NCBI RefSeq assembly: GCF_018310535.1
Contig: NZ_CP074102.1
Location: 7,750,001 to 7,814,000, forward strand
Direction of reading: 5' to 3'
Origin: Streptomyces mirabilis
GTDB lineage: Bacteria; Actinomycetota; Actinomycetes; Streptomycetales; Streptomycetaceae
DNA: 64,000 nt
Part shown: one piece after another, positions 32,906-44,027 of the stretch
Numbering within the stretch: position 1 is the stretch's first letter
How the letters are laid out: each line of letters opens with the position of its first letter
Program-made: the position numbers and the translations under genes
Notes under the pieces: generated by a model
Databases searched by the model: none
Told to the model about the DNA's origin: nothing
The model's input: the letters and a program-made list of their open reading frames with translations, nothing else

Positions 32906-32923
32906 CTATAACGGGTGTCATAT
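32906..32923. promoter_or_regulatory. TetR operator 4
   Basis: CTATAACGGGTGTCATAT is the same palindrome in the opposite sense, 36 bp from operator 3, giving a paired site like operators 1 and 2. Confidence 0.65.
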
Positions 32924-33484
32924 ATGGGATCTGGGCGCGTGCTTGATCTCCGTGCCTGGGGGTCCGCAGGAAGGCAAGGTCACGAACGGCTCTGCCGGTG
33001 GCGGGCGCGCGGTGCCCCGTCCGGCGACGCGGTGGAGATTGCCAGGGAGAGACACGGTCGCAGCCTGGCCGCCGCGCACGAGCAGGTTCTCGCCGAGCAC
33101 GCCCAGAGAGGCACCGCGATGCGTTGGAACGTCCCGCCCCGTCGCCGGAAGCCGAACCAGCCGCCGGTGGAACCCCGACCGCGCCGAGTGCGCCCACCGT
33201 GGACGCTCGGGATCCCGAGCCTGTCCTCGCCGCACGCCGCCTGGCCACACTTGCAAGCTCGCGTCACTACGCCAGGTTTCTCGATGGCGTTCGAGAACAG
33301 GCGAACCGCCTCATCGAGCAGTCCATGCAGGAGTGGGTACGCATCAGTCAAAGCGAAGCGTCTGAGGGCTGATCCGTGCGTTTGGTCCGTGACTGGTCCG
33401 TAAGCGCTGGTCAGGAACGGGACAGCTGCGGGAGAAATTGTGAGTTAGTGCGCAAACCGGTCCTGGCCGTGAATCGGCTGAGCG
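32924..33484. other. Intergenic region with one doubtful small frame
   Basis: The one coding-like stretch is on the plus strand from about 33123 to 33372: a Pro/Ala-rich part, then LAARRLATLASSRHYARFLDG and REQANRLIEQSMQEWVRI before TGA. Its third-position bias is weak and no good start is visible, so it may be a degraded gene. At 33371-33401 a TCCGT word recurs three times at 11-12 bp spacing (GATCCGT, TGGTCCGT, TGGTCCGT). Nothing else is recognisable. Confidence 0.35.
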
Positions 33485-33526
33485 AAAGGCGCCTGACGCG
33501 TAAAAGTCCAGGTCAGGCGCCTTTTT
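33485..33526. terminator. Strong terminator
   Basis: AAAGGCGCCTGAC (33485-33497) pairs perfectly with GTCAGGCGCCTTT (33512-33524), followed by T residues on the plus strand. It is 9 bp beyond the stop of the minus-strand aldehyde dehydrogenase. Confidence 0.88.
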
Positions 33527-33534
33527 TCGTACCT

Positions 33535-35058
33535 TTAGAAGAAGCCCAGCTTCTTCGGCGAGTACGACACCAGCAGGTTCTTCGTCTGCTGGTAGTGCTC
33601 CAGCATCATCTTGTGCGTCTCGCGGCCGATACCGGACTGCTTGTAGCCGCCGAACGCCGCGTGCGCGGGGTAGGCGTGGTAGCAGTTCGTCCACACCCGG
33701 CCCGCCTGGATCGCACGGCCCGCGCGGTACGCGGTGTTGATGTCGCGCGTCCATACGCCGGCACCGAGGCCGTACAGCGTGTCGTTGGCGGTCTTGATGG
33801 CGTCGTCGAAGTCGTCGAACGACGTGACCGAGACGACCGGGCCGAAGATCTCCTCCTGGAAGATCCGCATCCGGTTGTCACCCTCGAAGATCGTCGGCTG
33901 GACGTAGTAGCCGCCCTTCAACTCCCCGTCGTGCTCGATACGTTCGCCACCGGTGAGGATCCTGGCGCCCTCCTGCCGACCGATGTCCAGGTAGGAGAGG
34001 ATCTTCTCCAACTGGTCGTTGGAGGCCTGCGCGCCGATCATCGTGTCGGTGTCGAGCGGGTGGCCCGGCTTGATCAGCTCGGTGCGGGCGACCGCGGCCT
34101 CCATGAACTCGCCGTAGTGACCGCGCTGGACGAGCGCCCGTGACGGGCAGGTGCAGACCTCGCCCTGGTTGAGGGCGAACATCGTGAAGCCCTCGAGTGC
34201 CTTGTCCCGGAAGTCGTCGTTCTGCGCCCAGACGTCGTCGAAGAAGATGTTCGGGGACTTGCCGCCGAGCTCCAGTGTGACCGGCTTGATGTTCTCCGAG
34301 GCGTACTGCATGATCAGCCGCCCGGTCGTGGTCTCACCCGTGAACGCCACCTTCGCCACCCGCGGGCTGGACGCGAGCGGCTTGCCCGCCTCCACGCCGA
34401 AGCCGTTGACGATGTTGACGACGCCCGGCGGCAACAGGTCCGCGATCAGGCTCATCCAGTAGTGAATGGACGCCGGGGTCTGCTCGGCGGGCTTGATGAC
34501 GACCGCGTTGCCCGCCGCCAGCGCCGGGGCAAGCTTCCAGACCGCCATCAGGATCGGGAAGTTCCAGGGAATGATCTGCGCGACGACCCCGAGCGGCTCG
34601 TGGAAGTGGTAAGCGACGGTGTCGTCGTCGACCTCGCCGAGCGAACCCTCCTGGGCGCGGATCGCCCCCGCGAAGTAGCGGAAGTGGTCGATGGCCAGCG
34701 GGATGTCGGCGGCCAGGGTCTCGCGCACCGGCTTGCCGTTCTCCCAGCTCTCGGCGACCGCCAGCTTCTCCAGGTTCGCCTCCATCCGGTCGGCGATCTT
34801 CAACAGGATGTCGCCGCGCGCGGTGACGGAGGTGCGGCCCCAGCCGGGCGCGGCCGCGTGCGCCGCGTCCAGCGCGCGCTCCACGTCCTCGGCGGTGCCC
34901 CGCGCGATCTCCGTGAACGGCTGCCCGTTCACCGGGCTCGGGTTCTCGAAGTACTGCCCACGAGCCGGCGGCACGTACTCGCCGCCGATGAAGTGGTCGT
35001 AACGTGCCTGGTAGGAGACGATCGCGCCCTCGGTGCCGGGCGCCGCGTATCGGGTCAT
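33535..35058 (-). CDS. Aldehyde dehydrogenase (ExaC/acetaldehyde dehydrogenase type)
   Basis: The 507-aa NAD-dependent enzyme shows [33 protein letters not shown] with the catalytic Glu, and [14 protein letters not shown] with the catalytic Cys. The CTC motif and [18 protein letters not shown] ending are those of the short-chain aldehyde dehydrogenases linked to ethanol and acetoin metabolism. ATG 35058 is preceded by GGGAGG. The GAF regulator gene lies 98 bp upstream on the same strand, a frequent pairing. Confidence 0.93.
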   Translation of the reverse strand: MTRYAAPGTEGAIVSYQARYDHFIGGEYVPPARGQYFENPSPVNGQPFTEIARGTAEDVERALDAAHAAAPGWGRTSVTARGDILLKIADRMEANLEKLAVAESWENGKPVRETLAADIPLAIDHFRYFAGAIRAQEGSLGEVDDDTVAYHFHEPLGVVAQIIPWNFPILMAVWKLAPALAAGNAVVIKPAEQTPASIHYWMSLIADLLPPGVVNIVNGFGVEAGKPLASSPRVAKVAFTGETTTGRLIMQYASENIKPVTLELGGKSPNIFFDDVWAQNDDFRDKALEGFTMFALNQGEVCTCPSRALVQRGHYGEFMEAAVARTELIKPGHPLDTDTMIGAQASNDQLEKILSYLDIGRQEGARILTGGERIEHDGELKGGYYVQPTIFEGDNRMRIFQEEIFGPVVSVTSFDDFDDAIKTANDTLYGLGAGVWTRDINTAYRAGRAIQAGRVWTNCYHAYPAHAAFGGYKQSGIGRETHKMMLEHYQQTKNLLVSYSPKKLGFF

Positions 35059-35156
35059 GCTGGTCTGCCTCCCGGAGAAGCGCTGCCCGCCGTTGGACAG
35101 CTCTCGCCGCGAGGCTAGGAGCGCGGACGTTGCAACGACGTTGCGGACGCGGCAGG

Positions 35157-36533
35157 TCAGCCTTGCCCGACGGCCGGCCGACGCCGCGCCGCGAACGCCG
35201 CTGGGTGCAGTCGGCCCGGTGGCGCGGCCTGTTCGCGCTCCAGCCCCTCCAGCCGGGCCCGCACCGCCGCCGTCGGGCGTACGGCGGCCAGCGCCCGCCA
35301 TACGTCGAGGTCGTCCTCGCCCCACGGCGCGCGCGCCCAGTCCGCCAACAGGTCGGGGTCGCGACGGGCGATGAGCGCCGTACGCAGCCCGTCGGCGAGG
35401 CGGCGCCGCAACCGCACCACGGCCGGGGCCCCCGAACCCGGCAGCAGCGGACCGGCGTACGCCGCCGCGGCCGCGGTGACCGCGCCCGTACCGAGCCGCC
35501 GTTCGACGACCGCAACGTCGGACTCGACCGGCGCCATGAGCCGGTAGGGCCGCGAGCCCAGCAGGCCGGGGCCGAGCACCCGGCGCAGTCGGGTGAGCTC
35601 GGCGCGCAGGGTCACCGGCGTCACCGACTCGTCCTCGTACAGCGCGCACAGCAACTCGTCGCCCGACAGCCCCTCCGGGTGTCTTGCCAGCAGCACCAGG
35701 ATCTCGCTGTGTCTGCGGCTGAGCCTGACCTTCCGGCCGCCCGCGACCAGTTGGGCCTCGTCGCGGCCGAGCGCGGTCAGCTCGAGCGTGTCCGCCGCCG
35801 ATTCCGCCGGTGCGAGCAGTGCCAACTGGGACTCGGCGGCCCGCGCCACCGCCTGCACGAAACCGAGACTGTGCGGATGCGCGAGCCCGTCCCCACCCGT
35901 GATGTCCACCGCGCCGAGCACCCGCCCCGTGCGCGGATCGTGCACCGGCGCCGCGGCGCACGTCCAGGGCTGGACCCGGCGGATGAAGTGCTCGGCCGCG
36001 AACACCTGCACGGGCCGGTCCACGGCAACCGCCGTTCCCGGCGCGTTGGTGCCGACCGAGGTCTCCGACCACCGCGCGCCCGGTACGAAGTTCATCCGCC
36101 CCGCCTGCCGCCGCGTCGCCGGATGTCCCTCGACCCACAACAGCCGACCCTGCGCGTCGCACACCGCGAGAAGGTGCTCGCCGTCCGCCGCGAACGTCCC
36201 CATGAGCTCCCGGAAGAGCGGCATCACCCGGGCCAGCGGATGCTCCGCCCGGTAGGAGCCCAGGTCGCCGTCCGTGAGCTCCACCCGTGCCGTGCCGTCC
36301 GGTGCGACACCGGCCCGCGCCGACCGCCGCCATGAATCGGCCACCACGGAGCGCACCGGCCGCGGCACCGTGCCCGCCTCGGTGAACGCCTCGTGCGCGC
36401 GGCGCAGTATCCGCACCCGCTCGACGGGGTCGGCCCCTGGTTCGAGGGCCACCCACGGTTCGGTCAACTCGGCCTCCCGGTAGGCGATGCGACTGGGACC
36501 ATCGTCACTCCCGGTGCGGGCGCGGACAAGCAC
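35157..36533 (-). CDS. GAF-domain transcriptional regulator
   Basis: The 458-aa protein has an N-terminal segment with [17 protein letters not shown], then a GAF-like sensor ([67 protein letters not shown]) as in AcoR-type regulators. It has no AAA+ sigma-54 module. Its C-terminal third has a winged-helix-like part ([53 protein letters not shown]). It probably controls the adjacent aldehyde dehydrogenase gene. GTG 36533 follows GAGGAG; starts further upstream are possible. Confidence 0.8.
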   Translation of the reverse strand: MLVRARTGSDDGPSRIAYREAELTEPWVALEPGADPVERVRILRRAHEAFTEAGTVPRPVRSVVADSWRRSARAGVAPDGTARVELTDGDLGSYRAEHPLARVMPLFRELMGTFAADGEHLLAVCDAQGRLLWVEGHPATRRQAGRMNFVPGARWSETSVGTNAPGTAVAVDRPVQVFAAEHFIRRVQPWTCAAAPVHDPRTGRVLGAVDITGGDGLAHPHSLGFVQAVARAAESQLALLAPAESAADTLELTALGRDEAQLVAGGRKVRLSRRHSEILVLLARHPEGLSGDELLCALYEDESVTPVTLRAELTRLRRVLGPGLLGSRPYRLMAPVESDVAVVERRLGTGAVTAAAAAYAGPLLPGSGAPAVVRLRRRLADGLRTALIARRDPDLLADWARAPWGEDDLDVWRALAAVRPTAAVRARLEGLEREQAAPPGRLHPAAFAARRRPAVGQG

Positions 36534-36601
36534 CGTGACGGAGCTCCTCACGTGGCGCTCACATCGGCGTGGGTCGTCGGGGAGCCGCGGCGGGCACTCC
36601 G

Positions 36602-37204
36602 TCAGGCGAAGTTGACGAGCCTTATGTACCGCGTCCAGTCCCAGTTCGGCCCCGGATCCGTGTGGTCGGTGCCCGGCACCTCGTAGTGGCCGATGATGTG
36701 AGCCCGGTCCTTGGGGATGCCGTGCTTCGCGCAGATCGCGGCGGTCAGCTTGGCCGACTCCTCGTAGAGCGCGTTGGTGAAATAGGCGGGCCGGTCCACC
36801 CAGCCCTCGTGTTCGATGCCGATGCTGCGGGTGTTGTAGTCCCAGTTCCCCGCGTGCCAGGCGATGTCGCGCTCCCTGACACACTGGGCGACGTGCCCGT
36901 CCGCCGATCGCACGAGGTAGTGCGCGGACACCGTCTTCTCGGGGTTCTGGAAGATGGCCACGGTCTTGGAATAGGTCTCCTGCGTGACGTGAATGACCAC
37001 GTAGTCGAGCGGATAGGCCGTCGGCCGACTGGACGCCGTGTAGTTGGAGGTGCTCGCCGGTGCCCATTCGGCGAGCGGATAGTCGACGGCCGCCGTCTCC
37101 GCCGTCGCCTCTGTACCGGGCAATAACGCGTAAGGGAGGGCGGCGAGGGCGGCGCCGCCCTTGAGCAGGCGTCGTCGGCTCGGGAACGAACTTGCTCGTT
37201 CCAT
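36602..37204 (-). CDS. Tat-exported N-acetylmuramoyl-L-alanine amidase (amidase_2 / PGRP-like)
   Basis: The 200-aa precursor has a twin-arginine signal (SRRRLLKGGAALAALPYALL). A type-2 amidase domain follows with zinc ligands in YVVIHVT and HTDPGPNWDW, and the conserved NTRSIGIEHEG and HIIGHYEVPG segments. It would cleave the bond between muramic acid and L-alanine in cell-wall peptidoglycan, outside the membrane. It lies 44 bp behind the formamidase gene on the same strand, without an obvious functional link. Confidence 0.9.
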   Translation of the reverse strand: MERASSFPSRRRLLKGGAALAALPYALLPGTEATAETAAVDYPLAEWAPASTSNYTASSRPTAYPLDYVVIHVTQETYSKTVAIFQNPEKTVSAHYLVRSADGHVAQCVRERDIAWHAGNWDYNTRSIGIEHEGWVDRPAYFTNALYEESAKLTAAICAKHGIPKDRAHIIGHYEVPGTDHTDPGPNWDWTRYIRLVNFA

Positions 37205-37248
37205 GGGGGAGTTGCCTTTCGGTGTTGGGGGGCGAGGGTCAGCCGCGC

Positions 37249-38262
37249 TCAGCGGCGCAGCACCGCGGCGGTGTCACGCAATTGCGCGTGCAGGCCGCGG
37301 TGTGTCTCGCGCGCGGGCAGCCACTCCTTGCGGATCTTCGCGACGCACGTGTAGTTGGTGTCGCAGACGTTGGCGAGCGGCGATTCGACCGCCTGGGTCG
37401 CGAACTGGTAGGCGTCCAGCTCGCTGAACCCGTAGTCGCGCACCAACCACTGCACCAGGTCGAGCTGCGATATGCGGAACGCGTCCTCCAGCGGGCGTGC
37501 CGAGCCGGTCGAGATGATGTGCGTGTCGGACTCGATACGCGGCCAAGGGGTGGCGACTCCCTTGAGCAACTCGACGATCACCACCGTGTTCATCGCGCAC
37601 TCGACGGCCACACCACACGTCTCGCCCTCGCCCTGCCGCGCATGCCCGTCACCGAGGCTCAACAGGGCGCCCTCGACGTTCACCCCGAGGAAACAGGTGA
37701 CGCCGGCCCGCATCTCCGGAGTGTCCATGTTCCCGCCGTGCGCGTCGGGCACCAGCGCGGAGCGCACCTCGAGGTTCGCGGGCGCCACTCCGACGGTGCC
37801 GTGCATCGGGTCCATGGGCAACTCGATCCGGATGTCGCTGTCCCGGGCGCTGAACAGGGCGGTGCGCCGCTCCCGGTCGAGCTGCCAGATCCACACGGTC
37901 TCCGGCAGCGGCGGCTGCAGCGTGGCCGTGGTGTGTGTGGAGGTGAGCGCGCCGAACAGCGGGACCGTCGTCGAGGCCGCCCAGTCGCGAGCAGGCTCGA
38001 TCGACACGAAGTGCACCGCCACGGTGTCGCCCGGCTCCGCGCCCTCCACATGGAAGGGACCGGTCTGCGGATTGAGGAACGGGAACTCGCACACCTCGGA
38101 CACCAGGTCCTTCTCCGAGCGCACCCGCCCGGCGAAGCAGTCCTCCGTGTACAGATCGAGGACGGTGCCCGGCGCGATGCGTGCCACGGGCGGCGCGCCG
38201 CCGAACGTCCAGGCGTACTCGCCCGGTTCGGGGCGCACGGTCAGGATGCGGGGGTCACTCAT
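37249..38262 (-). CDS. Acetamidase/formamidase family protein
   Basis: The 337-aa enzyme of the FmdA/AmdA family shows NPQTGPFHVEGAEPGDTVAVHF, GNMDTPEMRAGVTCFLGVNVEGALLSLGDGHARQGEGE and VCDTNYTCVAKIRKEWLP. The family hydrolyses formamide or short amides to ammonia and the acid. The start overlaps the stop of the amino-acid permease (ATGA), so uptake and hydrolysis of a nitrogenous substrate look coupled. Confidence 0.9.
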   Translation of the reverse strand: MSDPRILTVRPEPGEYAWTFGGAPPVARIAPGTVLDLYTEDCFAGRVRSEKDLVSEVCEFPFLNPQTGPFHVEGAEPGDTVAVHFVSIEPARDWAASTTVPLFGALTSTHTTATLQPPLPETVWIWQLDRERRTALFSARDSDIRIELPMDPMHGTVGVAPANLEVRSALVPDAHGGNMDTPEMRAGVTCFLGVNVEGALLSLGDGHARQGEGETCGVAVECAMNTVVIVELLKGVATPWPRIESDTHIISTGSARPLEDAFRISQLDLVQWLVRDYGFSELDAYQFATQAVESPLANVCDTNYTCVAKIRKEWLPARETHRGLHAQLRDTAAVLRR

Positions 38263-39752
38263 GGCTGCACGGCTCCGCTCTGCCGAAGGTCGGGGGGCTC
38301 GGGGGACGAGGTCTCGTCGAGGTGGACACGGGCGGTCTCGGCTATGCGCCCGGGGTGGCGCCGCGACAGGACGATCAGTACCACGACCCCGGCCGCCATC
38401 CAGACTCCGACAACCGGTCCCGCGTACGAAACGGGCGCGGTGAGTTCGGAAACGAAGTCGAAAACGGGCAGGCCCGCGGCCGTCAGCAGCGCGGGGACGA
38501 AGGCGACGATGCCCAACAGAGGGAAAAGCAGATGCCGCACCGGTTTGAGCAACTCGCGTCTGCGGCGCAGAAAATAGCACGCACAGGCGAGGTTCACCAC
38601 GATGTACACGCCGATGACGACCGTGACGATCACCGTCGCGAGCAGCAGGAACGCCGTGACGGGGTCGTAGTACAGACCGAGGCCCAGGACAACCGCGACC
38701 GCCACGGCGCACTGCGCGGCGACGCCGGCGACGGGGGAGCGGTGCCTCGGATGCAGGTGCGCGAAGAGCCGCGGGAACACCTTGATCCGGGCCAGGGCGA
38801 AGGCCGTGCGGGTGGAGACCGTCGCGCAGGCGTTGGCGTTGGCGATCGTGGAGTTGACCACCGCGAGGAACACCAACACCCAGAACAGTCCGAAGGAAGC
38901 GCGGGCCACGCCTTCCCAGGACGCCGCGCCCGAGGCTCCGAAGCCCCCGAAGCGGTCGGGGCCGAAGTACACCGACATGGCGTACGTGGTGAGGACGTAG
39001 AAGAGACCGATCCCCAGTGCCGCGCCGAGGACCGCGCGGTGCATGGTCCGGCGGGGATCCTTCGTCTCCTCGGCGAGCGGTGCCGCCGCCTCGAATCCGG
39101 CGAAGGCCAGCACCGTGTAGACCGATCCCGCGAACACGCCGCTGACGCCTTCGTATCCCTTGGCCGTGTGAGAGGTCCCGAACACCGACAGCGTGTTGTC
39201 CCCTCCGGCCTTGGCGATCAGCCATACCGCGAAGACAAGGAAGACCAGCACCTCGAAGACGCCGAGGACGGTGCCGAAGCGAGCCGAGGCGCGCACTCCG
39301 AAGTATCCGGCGACCGCGATGATCGCCGCGCCCGCGAGCGACCACGGCCACCACAGGTCGTCCGGGTAGGAGGACCACTCCTGGTGCAGTGTGCCCGCCG
39401 TGGTGAACCCGAGTTGCAGGAGCAGCAGCGGTGGCACCAGCGCCTCGACGAACACATAGCCCCAGCCGACGAGAAACCCCACAGCCGGGTGAAGTCCCTG
39501 GGCCGCGTACGTGGCCACCGAGCCCGCGGTGGGCAACAGTCGTGCCAGCTCGGCCACGCAGGACGCGGTGAAGAGGCAGGCGACGAGGGCTATCAGTACG
39601 GAAAGGGGCAGACTGCCGCCCGCGAAGGCCGCGCCCGACGGAATGGACGCGGCGACCGCCGCGGCCGGCGCCATGGCCGTGATGCTCTGGAACAGGACCT
39701 CCCGCAGCCCGACAGCCTCGCGCCGCAGTTCTGGAACCGTCTCCCCCGACAT
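38259..39752 (-). CDS. APC-superfamily amino acid permease
   Basis: The 497-aa membrane protein has about 12 to 14 hydrophobic segments and the APC signatures SITAMAPAAAVAASIPSGAAFAGG and FAGFEAAAPLAEETKDPRRTMHRAVLGAA. ATG 39752 gives the usual start and lies behind a G-rich ribosome site. It would import an amino acid or amide for the coupled formamidase. Confidence 0.9.
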   Translation of the reverse strand: MSGETVPELRREAVGLREVLFQSITAMAPAAAVAASIPSGAAFAGGSLPLSVLIALVACLFTASCVAELARLLPTAGSVATYAAQGLHPAVGFLVGWGYVFVEALVPPLLLLQLGFTTAGTLHQEWSSYPDDLWWPWSLAGAAIIAVAGYFGVRASARFGTVLGVFEVLVFLVFAVWLIAKAGGDNTLSVFGTSHTAKGYEGVSGVFAGSVYTVLAFAGFEAAAPLAEETKDPRRTMHRAVLGAALGIGLFYVLTTYAMSVYFGPDRFGGFGASGAASWEGVARASFGLFWVLVFLAVVNSTIANANACATVSTRTAFALARIKVFPRLFAHLHPRHRSPVAGVAAQCAVAVAVVLGLGLYYDPVTAFLLLATVIVTVVIGVYIVVNLACACYFLRRRRELLKPVRHLLFPLLGIVAFVPALLTAAGLPVFDFVSELTAPVSYAGPVVGVWMAAGVVVLIVLSRRHPGRIAETARVHLDETSSPEPPDLRQSGAVQP

Positions 39753-39869
39753 CTGAACCCCCCGATCCCCCGATTCGCCCGGACAGCCGGCCATCGGCCC
39801 GACGGCTGCGCCTCGCGTGAATTACGGTACGGCGCTTGCCGGTTGGGCGGGAGGGCACGGCGTTCGTCG

Positions 39870-39898
39870 GTGGACAACTCCGGGACTGTGGACAACTC
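39870..39898. promoter_or_regulatory. Pair of DnaA-box-like sites
   Basis: GTGGACAACTC occurs twice, at 39870-39880 and 39888-39898, 18 bp apart. On the minus strand the second copy contains TTGTCCACA, the Streptomyces DnaA-box consensus, and the first has TTGTCCACC. They lie between the ROK regulator and the permease gene. A role in DnaA titration or regulation is speculative. Confidence 0.35.
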
Positions 39899-39962
39899 GG
39901 TCACCCGTGAGGGGGAGGGGAAAGGGACCCTGAGCATCGCGCCGCCGACCGCGATGATCGTG

Positions 39963-41171
39963 CTACGCCCGCTCCGCGAACCCCGCCGGATCGTCGAGCA
40001 CCGCCCGCACCACCGAGTGGGCGGCCCCCAGCAGCGGCCCCTCGGGTCCCAGAGGTGACACGGACACGGCACAGGCGGGGCCCGCCGTGCGCCGCGACAA
40101 CTCGTCCTCCAGCGAAGGCAGCAGCCACGGTGCGAGACCGGACAGCGCTCCACCCAGCACGACCGTCTCCGGATCGAGGAGGTTGACCGCGCCCGTGAGC
40201 GCGATACCGAGCGCGGTCCCGGCGTCACGCAGGGCACGCCGTACCTCCGCATCGCCCTGGGCGGCACGCTCGGCCAGCAGCCCGACACGGTCCTCACGCG
40301 GCTCCAGACCGGCCGCGCGCAGCACAGCCTCCTCACCCGCGTACTGCTCGAGGCAGCCCCGTCCGCCGCACGGGCAAGGAGGCCCGTCCGGCCACACCGG
40401 TACATGCCCCAGCTCGCCCGCGAACCCGCGGGTTCCGCGCAGCAATCGTCCGTCCACGACCACGGCCGCACCGATGCCGATCTCCGCGGACACATGCAGG
40501 AAGTCGCGTGGGGTGGCATCGCCGAGCCAGAGTTCCGCCAGGCCGCCGAAGTTGGCCTCGTTGTCCACGGTCAGCGTGAGGTCTCCGGGCAGCAGCGCGC
40601 CCAGATCCGTGTCGTGCCAGTCGAGGTTGGGGGCACGAACCACGGTCCGGGCGTCGCGGGCCACCAGACCGGGCACCGCGACCGCGAGGCCCGCGGGCCA
40701 CAGCCCCTCCCGTTCGGCCTCGGCGACCACCTGCCGCACCAGCGCGGTCAGCTCCTGGAGCACCGGCTCGGGCGGTCGGCCGCGGTTCGTGCCGTGCCGC
40801 ACGGCCCGCGCCCGTATGTCACCGCGCAGATCGACGGCGCACACCGCCAGATGGTCGACGCCGACCTCCGCGCCTATCCCGGCGGGGCCGTGCCCGCTGA
40901 CGGCGAGTGCCGAGCCCGGTCGCCCCACCCGTCCGGGCCGCTCGGGGCCCAGCTCTTCGAGGAGCCCCGAGCGGATCAGTTCGTCCACCAGCGTCGAGAC
41001 CGCCGCCCGCGTCAGACCGATGTGCGAGGCGACGGCGGCACGCGACAGCGGTCCCTCCGCGCTCACGGTGTGCATGACACGGGAGAGGTTGCGGCGGCGC
41101 ATGCCCTGTTGGGTGTCGGGCAGTCGACGGCCGGAACCGGTCGGGTGGGCCTCGTGCAGTGGTGCGGTCAT
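39963..41171 (-). CDS. ROK-family transcriptional regulator (XylR-like)
   Basis: The 402-aa protein has an N-terminal winged helix (RRNLSRVMHTVSAEGPLSRAAVASHIGLTRAAVSTLVDELI) and a ROK sugar-kinase-like domain with VDNEANFGGLAELWLG, GFAGELGHVPVWPDGPPCPCGGRGCLEQYAG (zinc-binding CxCGxxGCxE) and VLGGALSG. Such proteins repress xylose genes until xylose or xylulose binds. It lies 68 bp behind xylB, and its likely target is the xylA-xylB intergenic region. Confidence 0.92.
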   Translation of the reverse strand: MTAPLHEAHPTGSGRRLPDTQQGMRRRNLSRVMHTVSAEGPLSRAAVASHIGLTRAAVSTLVDELIRSGLLEELGPERPGRVGRPGSALAVSGHGPAGIGAEVGVDHLAVCAVDLRGDIRARAVRHGTNRGRPPEPVLQELTALVRQVVAEAEREGLWPAGLAVAVPGLVARDARTVVRAPNLDWHDTDLGALLPGDLTLTVDNEANFGGLAELWLGDATPRDFLHVSAEIGIGAAVVVDGRLLRGTRGFAGELGHVPVWPDGPPCPCGGRGCLEQYAGEEAVLRAAGLEPREDRVGLLAERAAQGDAEVRRALRDAGTALGIALTGAVNLLDPETVVLGGALSGLAPWLLPSLEDELSRRTAGPACAVSVSPLGPEGPLLGAAHSVVRAVLDDPAGFAERA

Positions 41172-41239
41172 GCCTCCGTCAGTCCTCGTCCGGCCGGTCC
41201 CCTAGGGGCTGTCCTCGTCTGTGCTCGCTCAGTGCTTGC

Positions 41240-42685
41240 TCAGTCCTTGTTCGGTTCCCGTTCCAGGAGCGGGGCCGCGTCGGAGAGTACCCCGGCGATC
41301 CTGGCGAGCGTCTCCTCGTCCCGGTCCACGGCGTCGAGCACCGGCCCGTGGGCCGTTCCCCAGCGGCGGGCCACCGCGGCCGGGTCCTCGCCGGTCAGCA
41401 GGCCCGCGGCCTGCGCGGCGGCACCCAGCGCGACCAGTTCCTTGGCCTCGGGCACCTGAACCGGACGTCCCGACAGCCGTCGTACGGTCTGTTGCCAGGC
41501 CGTTCCCCGGGCGCCTCCGCCGATGAGCAGCAGCGGCGCGGAGCGGTCCGCGTCCGGGTCGAGCACCAGGTCGAGGGCGCCGAGGAGCGAGTGGACCGCG
41601 CCGTCGTACGCCGCCTGCAGCAACTGCCCGCCCGTCGTGTCGTGCCTGAGGCCGTGCAGCAGCCCCGAGGCATGGGGCAGGTTCGGGGTGCGCTCACCGT
41701 CCAGGTAGGGGAGCAGCGTCACGCCGACGCCCGGTTCGACGGCCTCGCGGTCGAGGCCCAGCAGCGCGGCGACACGATCGACGGCGAGCGTGCAGTTCAA
41801 GGTGCAGGCCAGCGGAAGCCAGTCGCCGCGTGCGTCGGCGAAGCCCGCGACGGTGCCGGTCGGGTCGGCGGGGCGCCGTGTCGAGACGGCGTACACCGTG
41901 CCGGAGGTGCCGAGGCTCAGTACGGCGGTGCCGGGGCGCAGTCCGAGGCCGAGCGCGGCGGCGGCGTTGTCGCCGGTGCCGGCGGCGACCAGCGTGCCCT
42001 TGGAGAAGGGCAGCTCATCGCGGGCGTGCACCGTTCCGGCCACCTCGCCGGGTCGGGCGATGCGGGGGAGCAGCGCCGGGTCGAGTCCGACGTGCGCGAG
42101 GACTTCCTCGTCGTACCTCTCCGTGCCGGACGCCCACCAGCCGGTACCGGAGGCATCGCCGCGGTCGGTCGTGCCCTCTCCCGTGAGGCGTTCCGTGAGG
42201 TAGTCGTGAGGCAGTCGTACGGCCGTGGTCGCGCGGACGGCGTCGGGCTCGTTCTCGGCCAGCCAGGCCCACTTCGTGACCGTGAAGGAGGGGCCGGGCA
42301 CGCTGCCGGTGCGCTCGGCCCAGGCCTTCGGGCCGCCCAGCTCCTCGACCAGCCGACGGGCCTGCGGCGCCGAGCGCACATCGTTCCACAGCAGGGCCGG
42401 GCGTACGGGATCGCCCTGGGCGTCGAGGGTGACGAGCCCGTGCTGCTGGCCGCCGATCGACACCGCGGCGGCCTCGTGGGCCGCCTCGCCGCACTGGTGC
42501 AGCGCCTCGCGGAGCGCGTCCCACCACTGCCGCGGGTCGCTCTCGCGGCCCGCCCCGGTGGAGACGGTGTGCGGCGCCTGCCCACTCGCCACCACCTGGC
42601 CGGTCGACGCGTCGACGACCAGGGCCTTGGTGGACTGGGTGGATGTGTCCACCCCGACGACGAGCGGACCCTCGGCTGCTGACAT
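41240..42685 (-). CDS. xylB: Xylulokinase
   Basis: The 481-aa FGGY-family kinase starts with VVGVDTSTQSTKALVVD (ATP phosphate loop). It has SIGGQQHGLVTLD, DASGTGWWASGTERY with the catalytic Asp, and the C-terminal ATP motif LLLIGGGARGTAWQQ. It phosphorylates D-xylulose made by XylA. ATG 42685 is chosen for the family N-terminus; an in-frame ATG further upstream would run through the promoter. Confidence 0.94.
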   Translation of the reverse strand: MSAAEGPLVVGVDTSTQSTKALVVDASTGQVVASGQAPHTVSTGAGRESDPRQWWDALREALHQCGEAAHEAAAVSIGGQQHGLVTLDAQGDPVRPALLWNDVRSAPQARRLVEELGGPKAWAERTGSVPGPSFTVTKWAWLAENEPDAVRATTAVRLPHDYLTERLTGEGTTDRGDASGTGWWASGTERYDEEVLAHVGLDPALLPRIARPGEVAGTVHARDELPFSKGTLVAAGTGDNAAAALGLGLRPGTAVLSLGTSGTVYAVSTRRPADPTGTVAGFADARGDWLPLACTLNCTLAVDRVAALLGLDREAVEPGVGVTLLPYLDGERTPNLPHASGLLHGLRHDTTGGQLLQAAYDGAVHSLLGALDLVLDPDADRSAPLLLIGGGARGTAWQQTVRRLSGRPVQVPEAKELVALGAAAQAAGLLTGEDPAAVARRWGTAHGPVLDAVDRDEETLARIAGVLSDAAPLLEREPNKD

Positions 42686-42794
42686 CGGGCTCTCCCTCTT
42701 CCGCGGCTCCGCGGGATCTGTCCTGGTGGTGGGGCTTGCGGACCGGTGTGGCCCAGGTATCGCACTTCGTCTCTTCCCAGAGATGCCTCCGCAT

Positions 42795-42808
42795 ACTAAT
42801 TTGTTAAT
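42795..42808. promoter_or_regulatory. Probable XylR operator between xylB and xylA
   Basis: ACTAATTTGTTAAT is a strikingly AT-rich, roughly palindromic element in otherwise G/C-rich DNA, 40 bp upstream of xylA. AT-rich TTAGT-type sites are usual for ROK repressors of actinobacterial xylose genes. Confidence 0.6.
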
Positions 42809-42824
42809 CGCCATGACGAAATAG

Positions 42825-44015
<1,191 letters not shown>

Positions 44016-44027
44016 TCGTGCCCCGGT

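Noticed and set aside
36602..37204. Prophage origin of the amidase
   Set aside because: It has a Tat signal, host-like codon use and no phage neighbours.
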